A stretch of DNA of 64,000 nucleotides from Cerrena zonata (lineage: Eukaryota; Basidiomycota; Agaricomycetes; Polyporales; Cerrenaceae). Location of the stretch: the NCBI GenBank assembly GCA_038087015.1, contig JASBNA010000012.1, positions 248,001-312,000 on the forward strand, read 5' to 3'. Shown piece by piece: positions 34,351-46,023 of this stretch (positions are counted from its first letter, which is position 1; each line of letters opens with the position of its first letter). The position numbers and the translations under genes are program-made. A model generated the notes under the pieces. The model did not search any database and had not been told where the DNA came from. It worked only from the letters and a program-made list of their open reading frames with translations.

Positions 34351-37300
34351 TCATGTGTGTATCGTATGGCCGTCGAGATAATGTATATCTGTCCCGAGAC
34401 CAAGTTTAAGCCATTCCTTGGTCAATATAGCACGCGAGGCTGTTTGCGCAAGTAGACGGGAACGTGAGTCTGTTAATGTATGCTTACTCTGAGAAAAGAA
34501 CCTTTCAACCGAGATGCTAACACCTGGGATTGCAAGTACATCGCGTGAAATACGAGCGAGGATTGGGAAATGTACCGAGTGATTCTAGTATCATAGTAAG
34601 AATTCAATAATTTATTTCAACAAGGCATAGACTCGGAATTTGAGTTACCTTCCACCATTGCAACACATTGTCCGGATTGTCACATGGGTATGCACCACTG
34701 AAGTATAGCTCAACTTCAGATAAGACATCATTGGAGTCGGTAGTTTTCTTTGCGGGACGCAGAGCGATGGCGCTAGCAAACCCCGAAGACATAGGAATGG
34801 TCGATTTTTTCGCGTTGTGACTGCTCTTGTTGGAAGACGATTCTACAGGTGTATTGGCCTTGTAGTACTCATCGTAGAGTTTGGTAAGTTCATCACGAGC
34901 ACGCTTCGGGACACTCGCATCCCAGAAGTCCTGGTCTTCAAAGTATGCCAAGCGAATTGAAGGGTGAAGTACTAACACGGTTGACAGTGCGTGAGAATGA
35001 TACTGACTACTAATGATGTGACAATGAACGTACCGGATCCAAGAAGGGGGTATTTCGATTTGAAGGCCTTCTCAAAATGAACACCCAGTTTTGAAAGCCC
35101 CGCAGCAAGTCCTTGGTAGATATTTGGGCGAGTTTCACGGTATTTCAGAATACTCTCCTTCAGATGGATTTCCATAGACTTGTAGAGGGGGAGGGTCATA
35201 CAGATAGTGGGAACCTGTTTGCGTGAAAAGTCCAGTGTTACCTGATAGAACGGCTGATCGGGTAGCATAGACAGAGTCAGACTCTAGCAGCCTTGAGAGA
35301 GGTGATAGTACGTACCCCAAGGACATCCTGGAGAACCTCCAGTTCATCCCAATCCTGTGGACTTAGATACAACCTTCGCTTTTTGCGTTGGGCAGCTGTC
35401 TTCTTCTTCCCTCGGAGACCGTTGTCGAGATTTTCGATCCAGTGATTTACAGCCTATGGTTATGATGAGTTTAGGTTGGAAGAAGGCTTGATTAGAACAC
35501 GCACCACTCGTAGCTCAATACCTCGTTTGATTTCAGCGTATACTGTATTCCATCGAATCGGCATACTCCTGATGAGTACCAAGGTTTTTGCTTTCCCAGT
35601 GCAAACACGGCGTGTGATTCGGCGCATACGAGAGCGGCGGACTTCAGAGCGAAGAATGTCAACAGCGATCTGATGAAGCTATGAGACAAAGTGGTATCAG
35701 TCTCAGAGGGAATCTGACGGTGAGAGAGTAATGATACCTTGTCGACAGGAGTGTTCTTCTTCTTGATTCGTCGCCTTGTTGGCTCGCTGTCTTCAATATC
35801 TTCCCAGGCAGCTTCATCATCACTTCCGCTGTCATCGTCATCCTCAGAGTCGGAAGCAGGTACTTCTTTAGCTTGACCATCGGGATCTGACCCAGCCTCC
35901 TGCAGTGCTCGTTCCGTCTCCTCCACAACCTCCGGGTCTTCACCTGCATTGTAAGACATCGGAAATTGACGTGCTTCTTCATATTGATCAGTTATATTTG
36001 GATCAGGTGCGAGTCCTAATCCAAATAAAATAGCCCTAGAACGTATTAATGATTGAGACATGCCAAAGTATAAGACGAGTAAGTATTGATCAACTTACTG
36101 ACAAACTAAGTGTGTAACATGGCCTCCGCAACCTACTTGCATATCATCTGGGTTGATATGGACCTTGTCAAGTTTACAGATACGGTTAGCAAGTCCACGG
36201 TTCATAGGACCGTTACATGAGGCATTGTCGGCCCCACTGCCCACTAGCAAGAATGTATGTGAATATATTTGACAAAATATTGACAATAAATGAAATTAAT
36301 ACTTACGAAGGAGATGGGTAATTCCCCGACGCTTCAAAGCCTTGAATATCAGGCTCGCAACGTTGTCACCAGAGTGGTCACCATGAAGAGCAAGAAGTTC
36401 GAGTGGTATCTCAACCAGCTCCCAGTCGTCGTTGATCCAGAAACCAATTACACCAGTAAATGCATAGACAGAGTTCTTTGCAGTCCATACATCACTCGCA
36501 ATCAACAACTTGGATTTCAATGCCTGTTGATACATGAATACGTGGGAAATTTCTAGCTAGAAATATTCTGCTTACCTTGAGTGCTTTATTGAGGGTATCG
36601 TCGATGCTCTCGTACAGCAAAGCCAGATCACGGCTAACTGTTGATCGGCTTGGGATCTTATATCCTTCTGGAAGGACATAGAGAAAACATTTCTCCATTC
36701 CTCCCTTCTCACCGAAGTTGAATGGTAAGTCATCTTCGATAATGCCTTTGACAAAATGTTCATGGAAGCCTCTTTTTGAGAGGCTAGGTTTCTCTGGATT
36801 AGTAATTCCACGGGCTATGAAGTCGCTCATAATTGCTCGTTGCCCACTAATACCTGATGGGGGTATAATCGTACACGATCCTCCTACGTTCTCAGCCCCA
36901 GCAGCGCGTGCTGCTTTTGCAGTTATCCACGCCTCAAAATTTGCATGGTTCGGGAGACTTTTGCAATTCTTGAGATGAGAGAGATAGTTACTTGACGGTG
37001 GTAATCCTATCTTCTCATTTGCATGTTTGTTGCACCCTTGAGTGCGGGGTGAGGTACGCATTGATCTAATCAACAATAGTAAGTTTCGTATGCAACCATC
37101 ACATCACTATATAACTACTTACTTGCACCAACGGCACTCCCATCTCCAAACAGGTGACCCTTTCTTCAAGGCTGGATACGGAAGCCACTGTGCGAAGCAC
37201 CACTCTGCCTTCGAACGCTCTCGTCCTGCACGAGTACGGATTTCCTCCACATCACTGGGATCACTGTTCTCATGATCAGACTCTGATGTACTAGTGTCTG

Positions 37301-38917
37301 CGATGACGATCGGAGGCTCAGATGACTTTTCCTATATGTAAGTCCAAGTCAGTCTCTGTACCGTTAGAGCAAATATATGCTAAACCGGTATATTACCACT
37401 GCTGTCTTTTGTTTCTTCCTCGCCTGAGCTCCTTCTACTGTAGGGCGGTCCGTTGATTTAGAGGTCTATCAGGTAAAGTGGTTACTAAAACGTCAGAGAG
37501 GGAGAGATTCGGAGAGGTCAAATACCTTCTTTCTCTTCTTATTTTGTGTTTCTTTCTGATTTACTGATTTCTCCTTCGAGATGATGGTAACTGAGCTATC
37601 TTTAGGTTGTGTTCTACTACCTTCGCCAAGGGCTGGCTGTGGTTGACTTTCTTGTGTCAGTTGGTTCACACGTTGGCGAATGCTGTCCCGATCATTTTCA
37701 GAAAGAAACTGAACAACGCTGTAAGATGGTAAGTATTTCACTCGTTATCTTTACATATGATGGAAGCATTCAATTACCGTTCTGCAACCAGGTGTGAAAA
37801 CTTCTGAACTTGATTCTTGAGAAGTACCAGATCCATTCCCGGCAACTGACTGAAGTGCTGATAGCACTTGTAGACCGCAAGCACACCGTGTTGACCTCGA
37901 GTGATACGAGAGAGCTGGTCTTCCTTGGAAAGACTCTGGAAGGTACGTATCCATGCCTTGTCAAGAGGAAACCATGGACCCTCATCTGGATCAGGAGCAA
38001 GGCGGGTAAAGATAGCAAGTGCACCATCCGAAGTCCCTAATGGAACCGATTCAGGAAGAGTCGTAATTAAGGTATGTAGTTCATGTAACGCTTGTGAGAT
38101 ATCAGCTGCATTCATAGCAGCTACAAGCAGGACTGCAGTAAAGGGTAGGAAACTAGAATACGATACGAAGTTCTCTTATATTTACACATCTCCAACTTGC
38201 AGTGCTTTTTCGGTCAAAACATTGAGCAATAAATTAAGGCGCAGGTGGGATTATTATAACCAATTGGAGATCAGCAGAACAAACAAGGAAAGTATGATTG
38301 GTTAAGATCTTAAGTCCGAAGATCTGTGCCTTAGGGCTCAATTTGAATTTATTCATTATATCTCCTCTTACTGGTATGGTATGGCGGTACCTCTTCATAT
38401 TCAAATAACTTCACCAAAAACAATGGGCAGTATGAGATAGCTCCTATTTATGCAACCTCATACACCTCTCTGTAACATAAGATAACTGTCCAACCTTACA
38501 CTTTAATGCCCCACCGCACACAAATCATCTATTCTTGATATATCACAGTTTTGAGCAGTGAATATTCCGACTAAAATTAGAATTTAATAGGATGTGACTA
38601 TAGGGGAAGTCCAAATACTGGATATTCTATCTTTATACAGTGTTATTATAATGTATTAGAAAGGATTGAGCTTGCTAATTAATGCCCCAGCCTGTAGAGC
38701 ATGTTCAAGTTGCTCAATAATCGTTTCAACATACTTTAGGCGCCCACAGTCGAAATAAGCTTCTTGGTTTAAGGGATAAGCCTCTCCCCAAAGATATATA
38801 TTTCGGGATCTGGACCTCATGGCATCCAATAGCGCAATATCGATGCTGAATCATACAATATTAATATGGAATAATATATATAGCGTACTTTACTATAATG
38901 TATTTTATTGTCCACCA
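34195..38917 (-). mobile_element. hAT-superfamily DNA transposon (element limits tentative)
   Basis: A transposase gene (34351-38115) sits within AT-rich flanks. The candidate left end starts tagggatgcacaagta at 34195, preceded by gttggtga (34187-34194). The candidate right end is followed by attggtga (38918-38925), a 7-of-8 match that would fit the 8-bp target duplication of hAT elements. The inner ends share attatagta (34213-34221 plus, and 38893-38901 on the minus strand), but the outermost bases of the two ends match poorly, so the terminal inverted repeats are imperfect or the right limit is wrong. Confidence 0.45.
34351..38115 (-). CDS. hAT-family transposase with BED zinc finger
   Basis: Multi-exon minus-strand gene from the ATG at 38115 to the stop at 34351-34353. 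In order it shows: a ~113-residue N-terminal extension; a charged linker; a BED-type zinc finger (VWRWECRWCK, then HLKNC across the next exon near 37100-36960); the hAT catalytic core with KLLIASDVWTAKN, GDHSGDNVASLIFKALK, GADNASCN and CGGHVTHLV; a very acidic linker (about 35770-35850); and the C-terminal dimerisation region with VLQWWK joined to NHSVHFPILAR, then VSISVERFFSQSK (last exon 34584-34351). The exon pieces I read are open with compatible phase where checked, so the element may be intact. Some internal splice sites were not fixed. It cuts and pastes the element through short terminal repeats. Confidence 0.8.
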
Positions 38918-39042
38918 ATTGGTGACTCATTGGTCCGAGTCGCGTCACACTACTAATACTTATCTCTGTTTCGGACTGTAAGTTTGAGAACTGAAACAAC
39001 TTTGAACCCTTTCTGAATCTCTGAATAACCAGTTATCGCCCA
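38116..39042. other. AT-rich interval between the transposase and the SIM-PARP gene
   Basis: 927 bp, strongly AT-rich up to about 38917 (probable right subterminal region of the hAT element), then about 120 bp that must contain the promoter and leader of the SIM-PARP gene. No open frame of interest. Confidence 0.5.
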
Positions 39043-40993
39043 ATGACTATGGCTAGAGCTCACCGTGATGTTTCTCCAATGACACAGGAACCAGGACGTC
39101 GCTCCGAAGGCCCTGCGGATTACATTGAGATTATCGATTCGTCAAGCGACGACGAACTCAATCGACCCCCCGTGCGCAAGACTAGAATTCCATCCAGGTC
39201 CCTGAAATATACGAACGTTCCTGACATAATTGAGGTTGACGACAACAATCTGGCTCCCGTCGCAGGTCCGAGCAGGCAGGACCTATCTGTGATTGATCTT
39301 ACCATATCGGACGACGAGGATGATAGACCCAATCAACAAGGAAATTTGAAGACAGATGTTATAGATATTAGTACGGATGAAGATGAACCGGCCGTCGTTC
39401 TAAGATCGAACTCAAAGGGGAAGAAACGCTTAGGCCCACGATTGTCTTTCAAAGCGGTACTCGATGAAATGTACGAGGATGAGAAGACAAGATTAGACAC
39501 AAGAGATGAGATAAATGAGTCTTCGAGCATCGCGCCAGGGGATGAACTACAGGAGACACTACTCGACCGGACTAATTTGCCTGATACGTCTAAGGATGAG
39601 AAAGTAGCGAGACAATTGGCAAGTCAAGAACGCAGCGATCAAGCATCAACATCAGCACAACCTCCAGTAAAAATCAGCGTATGTCACAGTTATATGTGTA
39701 TGTTATCTTCTAACATATTGCCGTATTTTAGAAGAAACAGCAACGCGCTGATGAAGCTCTTGCTCGTCGCCTAGCTAAGCAGGAAGAGAAAGAATATCTT
39801 AAATTTGTCAAGGCTGTCGATCAAAAAACGGTTCGTATTCCTCAGAGCAGTCACACCGCAACTGATACTACGTATATACAGGAAGGCATTGTCTTTAACG
39901 TGGCAATAGATGCTACCATGAACACACTTGAAGACGGGACTCCTGCTCATCCCGATGATTTGGATCGCTTTGAACCATGGCGTAAGAAGTTTGAGGAGAC
40001 TTCAGGTGGGCAGAAGGTCAAGAAATGTAGGTTAACCTCACAGCTATAGATTGCTCGAATACTATTACTAACTCAAATTACCTCTCTTCTAGTCCATTGG
40101 TTTGTCAACTATGAGCTTGAAAAGAGGTTTGAAGCGGCGAGAGAGACACTGCGAACATTATGTGGGAAAGAACCTGACGAATTGATGATGTTCCATGGAA
40201 CTGCACCACAGAATGTCGACTTGTAATTGCCAAACTTTCTAAATATCCTACAGACATGTTTATTAACGAAGTTTTCAAGGATCCTAAAGGATGGTCTCAA
40301 AATCGGCGGTCAGAAAGGGCACCGAGTCATTAATGGCACTGCCATGGGATATGGTATATACCTTGCAGAACAAGCTATGACGTCTATAGGCTACTCTCAA
40401 GGTGGAAATAGGATGTTTGCCTGTCGAGGTAACAATTCACTCATAGTTTGACCGCATATAAGACTACTCACCTACGTCACAGTGATACCTGGTCGGACCA
40501 CAAATAATGCTAGATACTCGAAAACGGTTCCAAAAGATCCGGTAGGCAGTGGTACCTTTGAGAGTTATGCAAGCCCGGGCAGTGGGGTTTATGTCGTTCG
40601 CCATACAGATCTAGTTCTGCCTTGCTATGTTGGTATCATTCAAACTTTCTTCATAGGCCATTGCTTGAAAAGTATTCTTATCAGATGATAGAATGGGGTC
40701 AACCACAAATGGGAATTTTTGGCTCGGGTATGGCCCCTCAAGGCCAGATTGGTCTGCCTGCAATGCCTCAGTTTGGAATGTTCGGTATGCTATCTCAATT
40801 AGCTCCAATTGTCCCAAATCTGCCTGTACAATTGCCTCAACCTTGGCCACTGTTGAATATCCCCAACGTGTTACCTGCCGTGCCTCAGGTTGTAGCACCA
40901 AAAACACCTCGGAAGCGTCAGAAAGCATCGACCGAAGCTCTGCACCGAAACCATGCTCGTTCAAGGCCATCAAAAGCGAAGAAAACACAGTAA
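39043..40993 (+). CDS. Multi-SIM protein with PARP-type ADP-ribosyltransferase domain
   Basis: Exons 39043-39678, 39732-39830, 39882-40026, 40093-40222, 40280-40428, 40483-40628 and 40673-40993 encode 541 residues; the last junction is the least certain. The first 120 residues hold four SUMO-interaction-like motifs, each a hydrophobic core followed by Ser/Asp/Glu: YIEIIDSSSDDE (27), DIIEVDD (61), SVIDLTISDDEDD (82), DVIDISTDEDE (105). A charged helix follows, then a PARP catalytic fold: MMFHGTAP (His328), GTAMGYGIYLAE (Tyr364), and VYVVRHTDLVLPCY, where the PEY Glu of true PARPs is Cys434. The C-terminus is low-complexity (Gly/Met/Pro/Gln) and ends in a Lys/Arg-rich likely nuclear signal. The H-Y-C triad suggests mono-ADP-ribosylation or loss of activity. 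Expected to act in the nucleus on SUMO-modified partners (inference). Confidence 0.75.
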
Positions 40994-41747
40994 GGCTATC
41001 TTCTTTCTACTCGACAAATCCTAGCACGATTTATTTAGAATTTACACCATGTTCCCAAATCTTTTGTCTCATGGTTGCTCTTATGATACCATTAATTATA
41101 TACACCTACTTCACACTGGCCCCGATGCTTTTGACATCCTGGATCTATTTATCTGACGACCAGTAGTCACAGTGGGAAATCCTCCTACTCGTGATACCTT
41201 CGGAGTTGAGCGTTATGACACTCGACATAATGGGGTTATCAATTAGATAGCATTGTTTACTCGGGCTTACGACACTTGTAAGATTTTGTCCCGAGACTAG
41301 TAAGAATTAGTAGAGGTGATATGAGTTGCAACCACTAGGCCTAAATTACATGATCGGAGATGAACGTCAGGAATAGAACCGCCGGTACAGCTCTGAACTG
41401 TTTAGAAGCCGCTATCGCTGATGATGCATGATGGATGAGGTCGACGGCGTCGAACAAATGGTGGCTGAAAGATACATCGCCTACGTTTCCTCATTTTTAA
41501 AGTCCCACATTAGTTTGAGCCGGTATCAGTAAGATTAAAAGTTGAGATGTTAAGACCCCAGACATATCCAAGGGTCTGCATGGTCTTACAAAGACACACT
41601 TAATGGCCCAGACGTGTCTCGATGCGTCTCGCATAATATAATATGAAATGTATATAGAATTACCACCGAACATGTCGGAAACCCTGACGATGAGGATAAT
41701 GTAAGGTGTTAAGCTTGACTTGACCCCTCTAAGCCTAAGTCTATCGC
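40994..41747. other. Spacer between convergent genes
   Basis: 754 bp of moderately AT-rich sequence with no open frame or repeat that I can interpret; presumably 3' untranslated regions of the two flanking genes. Confidence 0.5.
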
Positions 41748-42995
41748 TTAAACGCCAATTAACCCCGCCACTCCAGTAACATTGTCCGAATCTTTGTTAG
41801 TCAAGTCTGTTTCAATACTATTTGACTGTAGCGACCCTAGATGGCGACCAAAAGCCAGCGGTGTCCTGATGTCACCAAAATCGACTGGTACATCTGCCAT
41901 GATTCGGTCCTGCTTCAGAAGTCGAAAGACCTTGCAACCCATCACATTTTGTAAGGTAATGTTGACTCCGGTGAGCATCGTTCTAAATGGAGGTGGACCT
42001 AGAGCGCCAAGAATGACAATCATGGACACAAAGTTCGTACTAACGGTGACTCTGTAATACAGGTAGATATGTAAGCGGTTTTCATTTGCATCTACCACAT
42101 GAAGTGACTTACAAATAGTACAGTTGCCCAGTCTGTAACAAAGCTTTGGTAAGCTCGCTCATTCCTTGGCCTTTAGTAAACGCCTTGACTCGCGATTGCA
42201 ATGTCGTTGCTGAAGAAAGTGAGAGGACGCGTACGGTTATAGACAAAAATACCGCAGTATCGAAGATTGTCATAGTGACAAAGACGGCGGCTTCAAACTT
42301 AGCTACACCACTGACGGTGCAAAACTGAGTAGGTCCAATATTAAGACCTTCGAATCCCCAGGGTGCGGTCAAGGACGTCGATATGAATACAAGTGACCAA
42401 AGGAAGATAAACCCGCACTTGGCCAAACGAAAATCATGGTATACGGCATTGACTCGGAGAAGGAAGAGTAGAGCATTAGCGGGGACGGCAAATGCCCCGA
42501 TCCATGAGAGGACCATTAATGCTATCTTGCAATTAAGGCCGGAAGCGACTGTGAAGAAGACTTGAGACTAGGAAGAGTTGATATTCTTTGCGATACGCAC
42601 ATAGGAATATCAATGTGGCCATGATAGTAGCTAAGGATAATATACTAGACAAATGAATGTCAACAATTGCACTTTTGTTGCGATAATATCACTTACCGTG
42701 CTGATACATAAATCGCGTTTATAGCGCTTGTCGAATTCTTCCTAAATATTCTCAATTCCTCTCCGGATGCCATGGCAATATCCCAGAGTAAAACCTGGCT
42801 GTCAAGTCAGTTATCATCCAGATGGTGAGATGGAAACATACCTACTCCGAGTATCACGGAATAGGTGCATTTGCTAGCCTCATACCATGGAGCGACGTCA
42901 ACAGGTAACCAGGCAGCAGCGGCAAGGGGATTCGACTGAGCTTCACAGGCAGTTTTATTGATCATTAGAGACATTTGGAGACATACATAGATCAT
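41748..42995 (-). CDS. Seven-helix membrane protein of a basidiomycete family
   Basis: Exons 42995-42846, 42794-42697, 42644-42601, 42560-42113 and 42051-41748 encode 347 residues. After an N-terminal segment (AWLPVDVAPWYEASK) there is a series of hydrophobic helices, including YSVILGVLLWDIA, ILSLATIMATLIFL, ALMVLSWIGAFAVPANALLF, CGFIFLWSLVFIS, FVTMTIFDTAVFLSITV and TNFVSMIVILGALG, then a polar C-terminal tail. The layout (ELRIF after the first helix, short loops, LLRVNAVYHDF after helix four) resembles the large uncharacterised basidiomycete seven-transmembrane group near DUF6533. The fourth-exon acceptor (ctcaag) gives an intron of only 40 bp, the one shaky junction. Function unknown; receptor-like roles are sometimes proposed for such proteins. 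Confidence 0.65.
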
Positions 42996-44069
42996 AGGGA
43001 TGTCGAATCATTATATACGTTCCAAGCATGCCGCCGTGTTGCTTCTTAGACATGACGTCGGTGAGTTAGAGGATGGCCGAAAGCACGAATATAGATCTGT
43101 GTACCGCAGATACTAGTACTAGTAGTAATTTGCTCGAAGCATTAGTCAACGCTGGCAGGATCAGAAAGGTACCAGAGGTACAAAGCAAACATGCAAGTAA
43201 AGCTTCCGAACCGGCCGTCAAAGTATTGTCGCTCCGTATCCCGACCGCATATAGGAGGCGAGTTAAACTTTCAACTGCGGTTGTCAGGTAGGTTTAACTA
43301 GGGATTTCGGCGTGGAATCGGGGATAGAAAAAAATCTTTATCGTCCGTTCTACACCACCATTCTAAAGCTCCCGAGTCTAGTCAACCTTTGTGGATTCCT
43401 AATTGCATTATTCTCTGATGTTAAGTTGATGGGGTTCAGGGGTATAATAAAGAGAAAGGGATTGGTCGAAGTCACAAATGTCGTGTGTAAGCTGTTGACC
43501 GTGAGGTAGCCGACCGTCTCGTATCTGCCCATAACAGGCATAGGTACTACCCGGGCGTAGGCGCCACTACACGCTGCAAAAGGTTGCATTGAACGTGGAC
43601 AACTTGAACAAGCCCATGAGAAGTTTACACCATGAATGTTATGTTTCTCATCCTGCCGAGTCCAAATGACTCGATAATACTAAAACTTGTACGTACGTCA
43701 ACTTGAAGACATCGTCATATAGAAATATGACTCCTGTTTTGTTTTTGCTTACCACCGTCTCAGCAGTTTGAATGTCACTCAAACTGCTTGCTGAAGCGAG
43801 TCAGAGTTCATAATTTTGTCAGGTATTACCCCTACGACCACTCCAGTATTAGCAATTGTTAGGCGGCATTCATATCATCATCGGTCCAACGATATGACGT
43901 ATAAATGACCCGCTTCTAGCAAACGTGCAAAAATCTACATACAACAGATCGGTGGGGATCAGAGTTGCTGTTTATAGCAATGTGACTCCATGCGAATTAT
44001 TACTTTCTTTGTGGCGAGGCAGGTGCATAAAAAGGACCTTAGGACTCATCCTTCTCCACGACACTCAGA
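42996..44069. other. Intergenic, contains the start of the right duplication arm
   Basis: 1.07 kb. From about 43780 the sequence is the upstream flank of the duplicated oxygenase gene, including a TATA-like gcataaaaagg at about 44025. A perfect 10-bp hairpin (43762-43788) marks the outer edge of the arm. Left of it nothing is recognised. Confidence 0.55.
43762..43788 (+). other. Perfect 10-bp hairpin at the duplication boundary
   Basis: AGCAGTTTGA (43762-43771) and TCAAACTGCT (43779-43788) are exact reverse complements with a 7-nt loop. Its right arm contains the caaactgc at which similarity to the other duplication arm begins. Confidence 0.75.
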
Positions 44070-45780
44070 ATGCCCCAAAGTGCAGGGAACACGAAGAGCG
44101 CGCCAGTGTTTCAGCGCATTGCACAAATTCTTACCCATACCTCACCTTACTGCAGTGGTACTCTCAGTGTCGACAAGAACGACCTCCTCCTATTCTATGG
44201 AAATGACAACGGAGATGCGAGGTACTTGAGACTTTCCCCCCTTGAACTATCCCTAAACTAACGAACTTTGTGGGCAGACGTATTGACTTTGGCAATATCG
44301 GTAACGAAGAATTGAAACATTTGTCAGAGACCTGCGAACAAGCGACGTTCGGAAGAAATCAGGAAAGTGTACTCGACGAACAGTATCGAAAGTCCCGGAA
44401 GCTAGACTCGACACAATTCAACCCACATCTCGACGGAAATACCCTCAAGTTTGCTGATATCTTGCATGAGGACCTGCTACCTGACGGCCAACGCGATAAG
44501 AACATACGTATAGAACGGTACAAGCTGAATGTCTACGGTACGACTGGGAGCTATCAACACCTTGATCAAGTTCATCCTCTGATATGTTTCTATATCTCTT
44601 ATAGAACCGGGCTCATTTTTCAAACCTCATGTCGACACCCCCAGAGGTGAAGACATGTTTGGGTCCTTAGTGATCGTCTTTCCTACGCCTCATGAAGGTG
44701 GTGCATTCGTTTTACGTGACAAGACGAAAGAATGGACTATCGATGCTGCAAGCGAGATGAAATCGATGACTGGACCCTGCATCACCTACATCGCCTTCTA
44801 TGGAGATGTCGAGCACGAGGTTCTCCCCATCACCGCTGGGTACCGTGTTACGATCACCTATAACCTCTACTTCGACTCTAAGCCCATTCCACCCTACTCT
44901 AAGATATCGGACGACAGTTTCCAACAACTACGGGTAGCCTTCGAGGAGATGCTAGCCGACCCTCATATTCTTCCCGATGGAGGGTACCTTGGGTTTGGAC
45001 TTCGTCGCCAATACGGGCTTAGCCATACCACAAAGCTGGATGCTCTCGGCGATAATTTGAAAGGAGGAGATGCGCTGCTGATGCAGGTTTGTCGAGACCT
45101 CTCGCTTGACGCCTCACTGCGCGTCCTCTATCCTTCTTACGGAAGCTATTACTATGGCGAAAAACCTGATGACATTCTCGTTGACCGAATCCCTGATCTA
45201 CAGGGATACTACATCGATTCAGTCTCTAAGACCCTTGTCGATGAATGTCCCGGGGCTCTCCGCGTGGCTCAGTCTCTCTTTATCAACCTCGACCGTCGAC
45301 ACTCAGAAAGTTATCCCGACATTGTCATAGAATGGGTTGTTAGAGATCGTAAGAACGGTAAAGTCTCCCAGGATATAGTGACTTATGGAAATGAGCCGTC
45401 GATGCGTGGGGTGTACGGAGATGTTTGTTTGATTGTTGCAGTGGGCCCACCGCAAGACAGGCGGGACACCAAGAAGATCAAGACATTCGAGGAACAGTAC
45501 GAGAATCGTGGCGATCCCGAACCCGAACCTGAACCCGAACCCGAAACTGAATCCGAACCTGAAACTGAAACTGAAATAGAAGGGGCATAATGCATCCAAA
45601 TGGAGCTATAAGACGGTCATACTCATTTTGCAGTGCATCCAGCATTATCCTTGTAACATTAGTGGTGTTTTCAGCTGTGGTGGTCGACCTGAATAAAGAC
45701 CTATGCGATAGAAACTATTGGACTGTAAAGATAGGTGCATGTATGAACGGGTTGATTATAGTTTCACAAGACTATAACTG
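43780..45780 (+). repeat. Right arm of a ~2 kb inverted duplication
   Basis: Matches the minus strand of about 26325-28350, covering the whole oxygenase gene with ~290 bp upstream and ~190 bp downstream. Limits are judged by eye from where the aligned text stops matching. Confidence 0.85.
44070..45590 (+). CDS. 2OG-Fe(II) oxygenase family protein (copy 4, intact, acidic tail)
   Basis: Exons 44070-44221, 44278-44537 and 44605-45590 encode 465 residues, nearly identical to the product of 26496-28060 until the tail. The iron ligands HVD lie in FFKPHVDTPRGEDMFG, the distal His in GDVEHEVLP, and the 2OG-binding Arg in AGYRVTITYNLY. It starts MPQSAGNTKSAPVF. The tail is a Glu-Pro/Glu-Thr repeat (DPEPEPEPEPETESEPETE) instead of the Lys-Ser tail of its partner, and the stop TAA comes earlier than in copy 3. 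A TATA-like gcataaaaagg lies about 45 bp upstream of the ATG. Predicted non-haem iron dioxygenase; substrate unknown. Confidence 0.82.
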
Positions 45781-46023
45781 TGCATCGTAGTGATTGTAAC
45801 TAGCAATTTCCTGCCTATATAAACTTGTTATAATTATAGTAATCATGGTGATTTGCCTATAGTAATAGCACTGCACTTAGGACCCCACAAGGCCTCAGTA
45901 TCCGGGCGGCAAACATACCCTATTTGGAAATGCGGTGTTCGGTGTCCGGCGCTCAGCCACCACGCCCAGCATAGAGGCGAAGGTCGCAATCCCCACCGGC
46001 ATCCTCAAAATCCTCAAGACGAT
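45591..46023. other. Spacer upstream of the eL37 gene
   Basis: 433 bp. The first ~190 bp are the tail of the duplication arm; the rest contains the promoter and leader of the ribosomal protein gene. No motif was assigned with confidence. Confidence 0.5.
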
